Shown piece after piece: positions 16,401 through 24,282 of a stretch of DNA of 64,000 bases. The stretch is from assembly GCA_040793985.1 (NCBI GenBank), contig JBFNJI010000024.1, positions 268,758-332,757 on the forward strand, given 5' to 3'. The notes under the pieces were generated by a model. That model worked only from the letters and a program-made list of their open reading frames with translations, was not told the origin of the DNA and made no database searches. This DNA comes from Thiodiazotropha sp040793985 (lineage in GTDB: Bacteria > Pseudomonadota > Gammaproteobacteria > Chromatiales > Chromatiaceae). Each line of letters starts with the position of its first letter. Position 1 is the first letter of the stretch. The position numbers were made by a program, and so were the translations under genes.

Positions 16401-17045
16401 ATGTCTGACTACCAACTGATCGAGGGACGTTTTGCGTTACCATCCCCGGCTGGGGCATTCCATGCAGCCTCACATCGCAATAGCGACTCGCTACACAGGC
16501 TGCTGTGCGCACTGCTGCAACAAGAGACCACTCCGGCACTGACGCAACAGGCACTGGAGCAGTGGACCGGCCTTTCTGGTGAGGATGCGCAGGAGATCCT
16601 TTTTCGCGCCCAGAATCTTGGATGGGTGGAGGGTTTCAAGGAGGCGCGTAGCGCCCAACCCGGTTCTCTCGAGGCATTGCTCCCCAATCTGTTGCCTCCC
16701 CTCTCCGATAGCGGCAAGGCACTGCTTGCGGATAGCCATGGGTTTCACATTGCAGCCTCTGGATTTACCCATGAAGCCGCGATCGAATTGTCGGCCTTGA
16801 GTGCGGACCTCGCCTCCCTCGACAACCGCCACCAGGCCCTGACTCACAACAACCTGCGTATATCGACCAGCGCATGGGCACTGGTTGACGCGGCGGGAAA
16901 CAGCCAGCTGGGCTTTTGGCCGCTGTACATCGACGATCAACGCTTTGCCCTGGTGCTTCAGGGTGTTCCCCATCTGAATCAACCTGCCTTCACTTTCCTC
17001 GTGTGGGCCCTGAGTACACGCTACGCCGGCGCTGACCGGGGTTGA
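16401..17045 (+). CDS. Winged-helix plus roadblock-like protein (CvnC-like)
   Basis: A 214-residue cytosolic protein without close recognised relatives. Residues about 25-80 (LHRLLCALLQQETTPALTQQALEQWTGLSGEDAQEILFRAQNLGWVEGF) have the helix-turn-helix and wing rhythm of a winged-helix domain. Residues about 100-205 (SDSGKALLADSHGFHIAASGFTHEAAIELSALSADL ... ALVLQGVPHLNQPAFTFLVWALSTRY) follow the alternating strand/helix order of a roadblock/LC7 fold. In Streptomyces conservons the GTPase CvnD is accompanied by a roadblock protein (CvnB) and a winged-helix DUF742 protein (CvnC). This protein could play the CvnC role with its own roadblock domain. The fold reading is by eye. Confidence 0.6.
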   Translation: MSDYQLIEGRFALPSPAGAFHAASHRNSDSLHRLLCALLQQETTPALTQQALEQWTGLSGEDAQEILFRAQNLGWVEGFKEARSAQPGSLEALLPNLLPPLSDSGKALLADSHGFHIAASGFTHEAAIELSALSADLASLDNRHQALTHNNLRISTSAWALVDAAGNSQLGFWPLYIDDQRFALVLQGVPHLNQPAFTFLVWALSTRYAGADRG

Positions 17046-17205
17046 CAATGAAAGCCGGCTTACTGAACAGAACCACCCGGTCCACCAGGCTGATCTGTGA
17101 AAAACGGTTCGATACAACCCCAGTCGCTGCCGGTCGAATGAATGCGCTGTCACTGTGGACAGGAAATGAACAGTCAATTTGCTTTACCTCAAAAGGAGAT
17201 GCCTC

Positions 17206-17568
17206 ATGCGCGCAGATATGCTCAACTCAGTACTTAGTGAACTCAATGGAACCTCGGCAGACATAGAGGCTTCCGCAGTCATTTCGACCGATGGCCTGAT
17301 CATGGCCTCTCAACTACCCCAATCACTGGATGAAGACCGGGTCGGCGCAATGAGCGCGGCGATGCTTTCCCTAGGTGATCGTACAGCCCAGGAGTTGGCA
17401 CGGGGTGAACTGGATCAGGTATTGGTGAAAGGGGGCAAAGGCTATGTATTGATGGCTCATGCGGGTCCCGAGGCGGTTGTAACCGTATTGGCAAAGACAA
17501 ATGCAAAACTGGGACTGATCTTCCTGGATGTCAAGCGGGCAGCCGAGAGTATCGAGAAATTGATCTAA
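17206..17568 (+). CDS. Roadblock/LC7 domain protein
   Basis: A 120-residue protein that is almost entirely one roadblock/LC7 domain: MLNSVLSELNGTSADIEASAVISTDGLIMASQLP, then a helix DRVGAMSAAMLSLGDRTAQELARG, then LDQVLVKGGKGYVLMAHAGPEAVVTVLAKTNAKLGLIFLDVKRAAESI. Roadblock proteins act as GTPase-activating or exchange partners (MglB for MglA). The ATG at 17206 has a strong AAAAGGAGA ribosome site. The 160-bp gap before it is longer than between the other cluster genes and could hold its own promoter, though I saw no clear box. It should partner the GTPase at 15863-16399. Confidence 0.93.
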   Translation: MRADMLNSVLSELNGTSADIEASAVISTDGLIMASQLPQSLDEDRVGAMSAAMLSLGDRTAQELARGELDQVLVKGGKGYVLMAHAGPEAVVTVLAKTNAKLGLIFLDVKRAAESIEKLI

Positions 17569-17581
17569 GGTGACAGCGGCT

Positions 17582-17950
17582 ATGAGTGAAAACGCATTCT
17601 TTCTAAGACGCATGAATGACCATATCCAGTATTTGGGCAAACTGAAGGCCACCCTGGAAGATCGGGGAGATTTCCAGGGCAGCGACCACCATTCATGCAA
17701 ACTGGGAACATGGCTCGATAGTGATGGCCCTGCCCAGTCCTCTGCCATCAGCGATGAAGCGCGCCGTGTATTCGATTCAATCCTGGAGCCGCATCAGCAG
17801 TTCCACCAGGCAAGCCGACAAGCACTGGATTGCAAGAAAAGCGGTGACAAGATCGGCATGGAGAAAGCCATGACCGAGATGTTCAAGCTATCGGCGAAAC
17901 TGGTGGATATACTGATGAAACTCGACACCATGAGTCGCGGCAATCACTAG
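17582..17950 (+). CDS. CZB (chemoreceptor zinc-binding) domain protein
   Basis: A 122-residue single-domain protein. It carries the CZB pattern, with the early histidine in RMNDHIQYLGKL, the signature HHSCKLGTWL (His and Cys ligands, about residues 37-46) and the late histidines in EPHQQFHQASR. CZB domains bind zinc with very high affinity and regulate chemoreceptors and diguanylate cyclases. Free-standing CZB proteins are known but less studied. The ATG at 17582 has AAGGTGA upstream, and an in-frame GTG at 17570 is a weaker alternative. It begins 13 bp after the roadblock gene, so the two are most likely co-transcribed. This suggests that zinc or redox state (hypochlorite oxidises CZB cysteines) is an input to the GTPase module. 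Confidence 0.88.
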   Translation: MSENAFFLRRMNDHIQYLGKLKATLEDRGDFQGSDHHSCKLGTWLDSDGPAQSSAISDEARRVFDSILEPHQQFHQASRQALDCKKSGDKIGMEKAMTEMFKLSAKLVDILMKLDTMSRGNH

Positions 17951-17956
17951 CAGTTC

Positions 17957-17991
17957 GACCGGGCAGGAATCTGACGAACTAGATCCCGGTC
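17957..17991 (+). terminator. Possible weak terminator or hairpin after the GTPase cluster
   Basis: A 7-bp perfect inverted repeat GACCGGG / CCCGGTC with a 21-base loop lies 6 bp after the CZB gene, before the convergent sdhE end. No T-run follows, so termination efficiency is doubtful. Confidence 0.3.
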
Positions 17992-18019
17992 AACTTGCTT
18001 TGATGTCGGGGCCATATCA

Positions 18020-18292
18020 TCATGCGACTTTGGTCGCGCGAATGTCGGTGATCAGTTCCCTTAACTCAGCATCCTCCGGAATATCACCGCCTACACACCA
18101 GGCGTGGATAACCGGATCGGGATATTCCAGCAGTTGAACGAATAGGCGCTTCAGATGCGTTGGCAAGTCGGCATAGCGCTGATCCAGGAACGCCTCCAAC
18201 AGCACGTCCAGTTCCAGCATGCCGCGACGACACTGCCAGCGCAGTCTCTCGATATTCGACAGATCACTCTCCTGGATAACCATGCCACTCAT
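18020..18292 (-). CDS. sdhE: FAD assembly factor SdhE
   Basis: A 90-residue protein aligning by eye with E. coli SdhE/YgfY: ERLRWQCRRGMLELDVLLEAFLDQRYADLPTHLKRLFVQLLEYPDPVIHAW ... DAELRELITDIR. The RGxxE motif (RGMLE) that is essential for covalent FAD attachment to SdhA is present. It acts in the cytosol on the flavoprotein subunit. The start could be the ATG at 18292 or the one nine bases later at 18283, which has a GGATGAG ahead of it. It follows sdhB by 26 bp at the end of the sdh operon. Confidence 0.92.
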   Translation of the reverse strand: MSGMVIQESDLSNIERLRWQCRRGMLELDVLLEAFLDQRYADLPTHLKRLFVQLLEYPDPVIHAWCVGGDIPEDAELRELITDIRATKVA

Positions 18293-18318
18293 CCAAGATT
18301 CATCTGATCGGCAGCCAC

Positions 18319-19011
18319 TCAGATGGCATCCTTGAGCATGATCGCCTTGATGTGGCCAATGGCCTTGGTGGGATTGAGCTCCTTCGGACACGACTCCACG
18401 CAGTTCATGATGGTATGGCAGCGAAACAGCTTGTAGGGGCCTTCAAGCTTGTCGAGCCTCTCCTCCTTGGCCTGATCTCTGCTGTCGGCAAGGAAGCGAC
18501 AGGCGGTGAGTAACGCCTGTGGACCGAGAAACTTCTCCGGATTCCACCAGAACGAGGGGCAGGAGGTGGAACAGCAGCCGCACATAATGCACTCATAGAG
18601 GCCATCGAGCTGGTCCCGTTCCTCGGGGGATTGCAGGATCTCCTGTTCGGGCATAGGTTCCTTGCGGATCAACCAGGGGTCGACCTGCTTGAATTGGGCA
18701 TAGAACTGACTCATATCGACCACCAGATCACGAATCACCGGCCGTCCGGGGAAGGGTCTGACCACCACCGGTTCCTTGAGATCGCTCAAGGCCGTGATAC
18801 ATGCGAGCTTGTTGCTGCCGTTGACATTCACTCCATCAGATCCGCAAACCCCTTCACCGCATGAGTGCCTGAAGGTAAACGACTCGTCCTGGGCCTGTAT
18901 CGCCAACAGGGCATCACGCAGCATCATCCCCTGGCGCTGCTCGATGTCGAAATCCTGCATATAGGGCTCGCTGTCGGTTTCCGGGTTGTAACGGTAAACA
19001 CTGAATTTCAT
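18319..19011 (-). CDS. sdhB: Succinate dehydrogenase iron-sulfur subunit
   Basis: A 230-residue SdhB. The [2Fe-2S] ligands are in FRHSCGEGVCGSDGVNVNGSNKLAC. The [4Fe-4S]/[3Fe-4S] cysteines are in CIMCGCCSTSCPSFWWNPEKFLGP and CHTIMNCVESCPKELNPTKAI. The subunit passes electrons from the FAD of SdhA to ubiquinone at the SdhCD membrane anchor. The 127-bp gap to sdhA on its 5' side is longer than between other genes of the operon but contains no terminator that I can see. Confidence 0.98.
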   Translation of the reverse strand: MKFSVYRYNPETDSEPYMQDFDIEQRQGMMLRDALLAIQAQDESFTFRHSCGEGVCGSDGVNVNGSNKLACITALSDLKEPVVVRPFPGRPVIRDLVVDMSQFYAQFKQVDPWLIRKEPMPEQEILQSPEERDQLDGLYECIMCGCCSTSCPSFWWNPEKFLGPQALLTACRFLADSRDQAKEERLDKLEGPYKLFRCHTIMNCVESCPKELNPTKAIGHIKAIMLKDAI

Positions 19012-19138
19012 TTCAAAACCTCAGTAGATTCGGATAATTAAGAATTTTGAATTTAGGTGTTGGCTATAAAAAACCTGGCAACAACCGCTTTCAACCCAGG
19101 TGCGCGCACCGCGCATACGTTGAATTCATAATTCAGCA

Positions 19139-20899
19139 TCAATAAACCCTCTCTTTCGGCGGAAAGCTTTCCACGGTCAAGGGTTGTGACCGCACCCCCT
19201 TGTAGTCGAGTCTGTCGTTCTCCATCCAATAGAGGGTGTGCTTCATCCACTCCTTGTCATCCCGATTGGGATAATCGGGACGCGAATGGGCGCCACGGCT
19301 CTCTTTGCGGTGCAGTGCCGAGACCGCGATCGACAAACCGACGTCGATCAGGTTCTCCAACTCCAATGCCTCGGTACGGTTGGTATTGAAGGTTGATGAG
19401 TGGTCAGTGAGACGGACTTCGCTCAGCCTATCCCGGATCTGTTTTACCTTCTCCACCCCTTCCACCATCATATCCTCGACGCGGAATACACCGGCATGAT
19501 CCTCCATGGTCTTGCGGAACTCATTGCGCAACTGGCTGACGGTGATGCCGTCACCTGTGGCATCCCACTTCTGCAGCCGCGACATCGCCTGTTCCACACT
19601 CGCTTCGTCGAGACTGCGGTGGGCGCTGTTTTCCTTGACGTAGTCGATGATGTTGTGTCCCGCGAGGCGTCCAAACACCAGGATATCGAGTAGTGAGTTG
19701 CCTCCCAGCCGATTGGCGCCATGAACCGATGCACAGGCGCACTCCCCTGCCGCGTACAGGCCCGGCAGGTGGTCGCCATCATCGTCCGCGGTTGGCATCA
19801 CCCGGCCGAAGCGGTCGGTGGGGATACCGCCCATCACATAGTGGGCGGTGGGAAATACCGGAATCGGCTCTTTCACCGGATCGACACCGGCGAAGATCTT
19901 TGAGCTCTCACGTATACCCGGGAGACGCTTGGCGATGACATCCTCGCCGAGATGGTTGACCTTGAGCAGTACATGATCTGCTTCCGGTCCGACACCGTGC
20001 CCTTCTCGCACTTCGGTGATAATCGACCTCGCCACCACATCGCGGCTGGCGAGATCCTTTGCGTTGGGCGCATACTTCTCCATGAAGCGTTCGCCGCTGT
20101 TGTTGATCAGATAACCACCCTCGCCCCGCACACCTTCGGTGATCAACATACCCTTGCCGGCGATGCCTGTGGGGTGAAACTGAAAGAACTCCATGTCCAT
20201 CAGAGGCAGACCGGCACGCAGTACCATCGCCATTCCGTCACCGGTGTTGATGTGTGCGTTACTGGTTGTCCTGAAGACCTGGCCGCATCCACCTGTAGCC
20301 AGCAAGGTGGTCTTGGATTCAATCAGCAACGGCTCACCGGTGGCGATGTTCAATACCAGAGCCCCCAGTACATACCCCTCGTCGTCCCGGATCAGATCGA
20401 CCGCGAAGTACTCATCATAGAAGTGGGTCTTGGCGCGTATATTTTGCTGATAGAGCGTGTGGAGTATGGCATGGCCAGTACGATCGGCCGCGGCACAGGT
20501 ACGCGCCGCCTGCTCGCCACCGAAGTTCTGACTCTGGCCGCCAAACGCCCGTTGATAGATCTTGCCGTTTGGCAAGCGGGAGAAAGGTACGCCGTTGTGT
20601 TCCAGTTCGTAGACTGTGGGGATAGCCTCACGGCACATATACTCGATGGCGTCCTGGTCACCGAGATAATCGGACCCCTTGACGGTATCGAACATATGCC
20701 AGTGCCAGTTATCGGGCAGCACATTGGCCAGGGCTGCGTTCACCCCTCCTTGTGCCGCAACTGTGTGAGAACGGGTGGGAAAAACCTTGGAGACCACGGC
20801 CACCTTTAGATTGGCGTTGGCCAGTTGCAGGGCGGCATTCAATCCGGCACCGCCGGCCCCCAGGATGAGTGTATCGAATCGTTGCTTTTCCAGTGCCAT
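19139..20899 (-). CDS. sdhA: Succinate dehydrogenase flavoprotein subunit
   Basis: A 586-residue SdhA. The FAD dinucleotide-binding motif LGAGGAGLNAALQLA is at the N-terminus. The covalent-FAD histidine is in PTRSHTVAAQGGVNAAL (about residue 45). Substrate and catalytic segments include QFHPTGI, a predicted active-site arginine in ITEGVRGEGGYLIN, and HYVMGGIPT, with GECACASVHGANRLGGNSLLD and a C-terminal HSRPDYPNRDDKEWMKHTL. Length and motifs match the ubiquinone-linked enzyme of the TCA cycle. It lies between sdhD and sdhB in the order C-D-A-B-E. Confidence 0.99.
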   Translation of the reverse strand: MALEKQRFDTLILGAGGAGLNAALQLANANLKVAVVSKVFPTRSHTVAAQGGVNAALANVLPDNWHWHMFDTVKGSDYLGDQDAIEYMCREAIPTVYELEHNGVPFSRLPNGKIYQRAFGGQSQNFGGEQAARTCAAADRTGHAILHTLYQQNIRAKTHFYDEYFAVDLIRDDEGYVLGALVLNIATGEPLLIESKTTLLATGGCGQVFRTTSNAHINTGDGMAMVLRAGLPLMDMEFFQFHPTGIAGKGMLITEGVRGEGGYLINNSGERFMEKYAPNAKDLASRDVVARSIITEVREGHGVGPEADHVLLKVNHLGEDVIAKRLPGIRESSKIFAGVDPVKEPIPVFPTAHYVMGGIPTDRFGRVMPTADDDGDHLPGLYAAGECACASVHGANRLGGNSLLDILVFGRLAGHNIIDYVKENSAHRSLDEASVEQAMSRLQKWDATGDGITVSQLRNEFRKTMEDHAGVFRVEDMMVEGVEKVKQIRDRLSEVRLTDHSSTFNTNRTEALELENLIDVGLSIAVSALHRKESRGAHSRPDYPNRDDKEWMKHTLYWMENDRLDYKGVRSQPLTVESFPPKERVY

Positions 20900-20917
20900 C
20901 TATAGTTAACCTTTTTC

Positions 20918-21259
20918 TCAGGCGGTAGCCGCGGTAATGATAATCTTAAGGACCCAAAACGCGCAGCCGAACAGAGTGAAGCCGGCCAATGTCAACAGGG
21001 TCACGCGTATTGCTGTGGGGTGTACATAGTCGATCAATACATCACGGAAACCGACCCAAGCGTGCACCAGCAGGGAGGCGAAAAAGAGGATCAGGCCAAG
21101 CCCGACCAGAGGTTGTGCCACCCATCCCTGCCAGGAGGCAAAATCCTGCGGCGGATTAAAAATCATCTGCTGCAGCAAATAGAGGATGAAGAGTAATAGA
21201 TAGATTGCCGTGGCTCGTTGCAGAAACCAGGCCCTCAAACCAGACGCCCGACGACTCAT
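20918..21259 (-). CDS. sdhD: Succinate dehydrogenase membrane anchor subunit
   Basis: A 113-residue, three-helix membrane protein: WFLQRATAIYLLLFILYLLQQM, LVGLGLILFFASLLVHAWVGFRDVLIDY and VTLLTLAGFTLFGCAFWVL. The histidine in the second helix (LLVHAWVGFRDVLIDYV) is the expected haem b/quinone-site region. The ATG at 21259 overlaps the sdhC stop (ATGA), so the two are coupled. A longer start upstream would run through sdhC and was not used. Confidence 0.93.
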   Translation of the reverse strand: MSRRASGLRAWFLQRATAIYLLLFILYLLQQMIFNPPQDFASWQGWVAQPLVGLGLILFFASLLVHAWVGFRDVLIDYVHPTAIRVTLLTLAGFTLFGCAFWVLKIIITAATA

Positions 21260-21636
21260 GACAGACCTCCCAGCAAGACCAGCGCCAACAGGGGAGCAGC
21301 TATCGTCACTGCCCACGCGGTTTGACGAAACAACGGCTTTTCGACGCCGATATCAATATCGATCAAGAGATAGCGGATACCTGCCAGGAAATGGTGCATC
21401 AGGCCCCAGAGAAAGAGAAACAGAATCAATTTGACAAAGCCGCTGGCAAAAAGCCCTTTGGCATCCGCAAATCCTTCTGGGCCGCTGAGGGAAAGATCGA
21501 GAAGATAGATTAGAAGTGGAATCGCCAACACCATCACCACGCCGGTAACGCGATGGATAATCGACATGATGCCGGCCATGGGCAGCCGTATCTTGAATAG
21601 ATTGAGAAAGACCGGCCTCGGATTAGTCTCTTGCAT
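21256..21636 (-). CDS. sdhC: Succinate dehydrogenase cytochrome b556 subunit
   Basis: A 126-residue protein opening with the SdhC signature RPVFLNLFKIRLPMAGIMSIIHRVTGV (the SIxHRxTG motif). Membrane segments follow, including a second haem/quinone region GLMHHFLAGIRYLLID. It anchors SdhAB in the inner membrane with SdhD. The ATG at 21636 was chosen because the residues before it on a longer reading do not belong to the family. It is the first gene of the sdh operon, 121 bp after the maeB end. Confidence 0.95.
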   Translation of the reverse strand: MQETNPRPVFLNLFKIRLPMAGIMSIIHRVTGVVMVLAIPLLIYLLDLSLSGPEGFADAKGLFASGFVKLILFLFLWGLMHHFLAGIRYLLIDIDIGVEKPLFRQTAWAVTIAAPLLALVLLGGLS

Positions 21637-21757
21637 GTTTCTCTTTTCCAATACTGTTCGATTTTAAAATGGGATCAGAGTCAAACTGCTAAAAGGCTCT
21701 GAGAGTCACTACTGCTATGTTGCATCAACCTCATTCAAGCAAACATAACGTCATCAT

Positions 21758-24037
21758 TCACTCCTTCTGCATCATGCAACTGGCGCGCACCGATGCAAGT
21801 GCAGTCATATTCAGTAATCCGCGTACCGTGACGCTGGGTGTCACCACGTGGGCCGATTTTGCGCAGCCGATCAGAATAGGACCGATCATGATACCGTCCC
21901 CCAATACCTTCAACATATTGAACGCCACATTGGCAGCATCCTGATTTGGCATGATCAGCAGGTTTGCCCGCTCCTTGAGGCGGGAGTTGGGGAAGCGGGT
22001 GGCGCGCAATGGTTCCGATAGCGCCAGATCAGCATGCATCTCGCCCTCGATTTCCAGATCGGGCATGTGCTCGCGCACCAGTGACAGGGCTTTACGCATC
22101 TTGATCGCGGAAGGCGAATTGTGGCTGCCGAAGTTGGAATGGGAGAGTAGCGCCACCTTGGGTTCGATACCGAACCACAATACCTCTTCAGCACAGAGAG
22201 CGACGATTTCGGCAAGGTCCTCTGCGGTGGGATCTTCCTGGACATAGGTATCCGCTATGAAAAGGGTACCCGACTGCAACACCAGGGCATTCATCGAAGT
22301 CAGCTTTTTCACCCCAGCCTCGGTACCGACGATCTCACGCACATAATCGAGATGCTTCCAATAGCGTCCGACCGTTCCACAGATCATCGCATCGGCCTCT
22401 CCCATCGCCACCACCACCGAAGCCAACACAGTGGGATTGTTGCGCAATGCTTCCCTGGCCTCTTTGGGGGAGTAGCCCCTGCGCTCCACACGCTGCAATA
22501 GCGTCTCGGCGTAGCTTTCGAAGTTGGGGATGTCGAAGGGATCGAGAAGCTCGTAATCGATCCCTTCCTGCATGCGCAGGCCGAGGGTCTCAATACGCTG
22601 ACCGACTATACCTCGACGCCCAACCAGTATGGGTCGCGCAATAGCCTGATCCACCGCCTGTTGAGCCGCCTCCAAAACCCGCGACTCCTGACCCTCGGCA
22701 TAGACCACCCGCCGCAGGTCGCTGCGTGCCCGCTCAAAAACAGGCCGCATGGGGATGCTGGAGCGGAAGACCGTATGCTGCAGGCGGTTTCTGTAGGCCT
22801 CCAGGTCATCGATGGGGCGTTGCGCAACACCCGACTCCATCGCCGCCAGTGCAACCGCGTAGGGAACGCTTTCCATTAACTGGGGATCGAAGGGTTTCGG
22901 GATCAGGTATTCAGGACCGAAATGGAGATGCTGGCCACCATAGGCCGAACGCACAACTTCAGAGGGTTCGACCTGGGCCATCTCTGCAATCGCGTGGATA
23001 CAGGCCAGCTTCATCTCTCGATTGATCTCGGTCGCTCCCACGTCGAGGGCACCGCGAAAGAGAAACGGGAAGCAGATGACATTGTTGACCTGATTGGGGT
23101 AATCGGTACGACCGGTGGCAAGAATCGCATCGGGCCTCACCGCCTTCGCCGCTTCCGGCAGCACCTCCGGGTCTGGGTTTGCCAATGCCAGGATCAAGGG
23201 ATCGGCAGCCATTTTCGGCAGCCACTCTGGATTCAGCACACCCCCTGCGGAGAGCCCGAGAAAGATATCCGCACCGTCAAGGGCCTGTTCCAGGGTGCGA
23301 TGCGACGTATTCACCGCATATTTCCCCTTGTAGGGATCCATGGCTTCGTCACGCCCCTCGTAGATAACGCCTACTTGATCCGTAACAATGATATTTTCCC
23401 GCTGCATCCCCATTTCGATCAACAGGTCGAGACAGGCCAGGGCTGCGGCCCCCGCACCTGCCGTTACCAGCCTCACATTTTCCATAGCCTTGCCTACCAC
23501 CTTCAGCCCATTGACAATCGCTGCGCAGACCACGATTGCGGTGCCGTGCTGATCATCGTGGAAGACAGGTATGTTCATGCGCTCCTTGAGCGCTTTCTCG
23601 ATGACAAAGCAATCAGGTGCCTTGATATCCTCGAGATTGATCCCACCGAAACTGGGTTCGAGCCTGGCTACCGTTTCAATGAAGCGTTGGGGATCCTGTT
23701 CGTCAATCTCAATATCGAAGACGTCGATGTCGGCGAATTGCTTGAACAGTACCGCCTTGCCTTCCATCACTGGCTTCGAGGCCAGACTGCCGATGGAACC
23801 GAGGCCGAGAACCGCGGTGCCGTTGGTAACCACCGCCACCAAGTTGCCACGCGCGGTATAGTCGGCTGCCTTGTTGGGATCTTGTTCGATCTCCTGGCAG
23901 GCGGCGGCCACCCCAGGCGAATAGGCCATGGCAAGATCCCGTTGATTGGCCATCGGTTTGGTGGCCTTGATCTCAAGCTTGCCTGGTTTTGGTGAACGGT
24001 GATAGTCGAGTGCAGCCTGTTTCAACTCTTCAGGCAT
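21758..24037 (-). CDS. maeB: NADP-dependent malic enzyme with phosphotransacetylase-like domain
   Basis: A 759-residue two-domain protein. Residues about 1-430 are a malic enzyme (SPGVAAACQEIEQDP, NLVAVVTNGTAVLGLGSIG, SKPVMEGKAVLFKQFADIDVFDIE, HDDQHGTAIV). Residues about 430-759 resemble phosphotransacetylase (YAEGQESRVLEAAQQAVDQ, LLSHSNFGSHNSP), which in MaeB is regulatory. It decarboxylates malate to pyruvate with NADP. It lies upstream of the sdh operon on the same strand, separated by 121 bp, so both act around C4 acids. Confidence 0.97.
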   Translation of the reverse strand: MPEELKQAALDYHRSPKPGKLEIKATKPMANQRDLAMAYSPGVAAACQEIEQDPNKAADYTARGNLVAVVTNGTAVLGLGSIGSLASKPVMEGKAVLFKQFADIDVFDIEIDEQDPQRFIETVARLEPSFGGINLEDIKAPDCFVIEKALKERMNIPVFHDDQHGTAIVVCAAIVNGLKVVGKAMENVRLVTAGAGAAALACLDLLIEMGMQRENIIVTDQVGVIYEGRDEAMDPYKGKYAVNTSHRTLEQALDGADIFLGLSAGGVLNPEWLPKMAADPLILALANPDPEVLPEAAKAVRPDAILATGRTDYPNQVNNVICFPFLFRGALDVGATEINREMKLACIHAIAEMAQVEPSEVVRSAYGGQHLHFGPEYLIPKPFDPQLMESVPYAVALAAMESGVAQRPIDDLEAYRNRLQHTVFRSSIPMRPVFERARSDLRRVVYAEGQESRVLEAAQQAVDQAIARPILVGRRGIVGQRIETLGLRMQEGIDYELLDPFDIPNFESYAETLLQRVERRGYSPKEAREALRNNPTVLASVVVAMGEADAMICGTVGRYWKHLDYVREIVGTEAGVKKLTSMNALVLQSGTLFIADTYVQEDPTAEDLAEIVALCAEEVLWFGIEPKVALLSHSNFGSHNSPSAIKMRKALSLVREHMPDLEIEGEMHADLALSEPLRATRFPNSRLKERANLLIMPNQDAANVAFNMLKVLGDGIMIGPILIGCAKSAHVVTPSVTVRGLLNMTALASVRASCMMQKE

Positions 24038-24120
24038 AGAGTGGTGGTCCTCGATTCAGATGGTCAGTGATTCAGTAGAGTGTAGCCGAGGGTCGATCTT
24101 ATCGTTCAACTATAGTTATT

Positions 24121-24135
24121 ATTGATAAAATCAAT
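24121..24135. promoter_or_regulatory. AT-rich perfect inverted repeat upstream of maeB
   Basis: ATTGAT-AAA-ATCAAT lies 84 bp upstream of the maeB start. Next to it is a second palindrome, AACTATAGTT (24108-24117). The half-sites equal those of FNR/ANR boxes (TTGAT, ATCAA) but the spacer is 3 rather than 4 bases, so an FNR site is doubtful. A different regulator or chance in an AT-rich promoter is possible. Confidence 0.35.
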
Positions 24136-24282
24136 CCTCATACCAAGTACTATTAATATGCCTATTAAAACAGCAGTGCACCTGAATGTCCAGAATTAAT
24201 GCAAACCATTCGCAACATCCTTATGAACAGCCTGCAGCGGTGGGGAGAGCTTTCTATTGGCAGAGTGAACGGTTGCCGCCAG

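Noticed and set aside
19952..20809. 285-codon plus-strand frame opposite sdhA
   Set aside because: It is a shadow of sdhA with no recognisable protein features.
24121..24135. Canonical FNR box before maeB
   Set aside because: The spacer is three bases, not four, so it is listed only as an unexplained palindrome.
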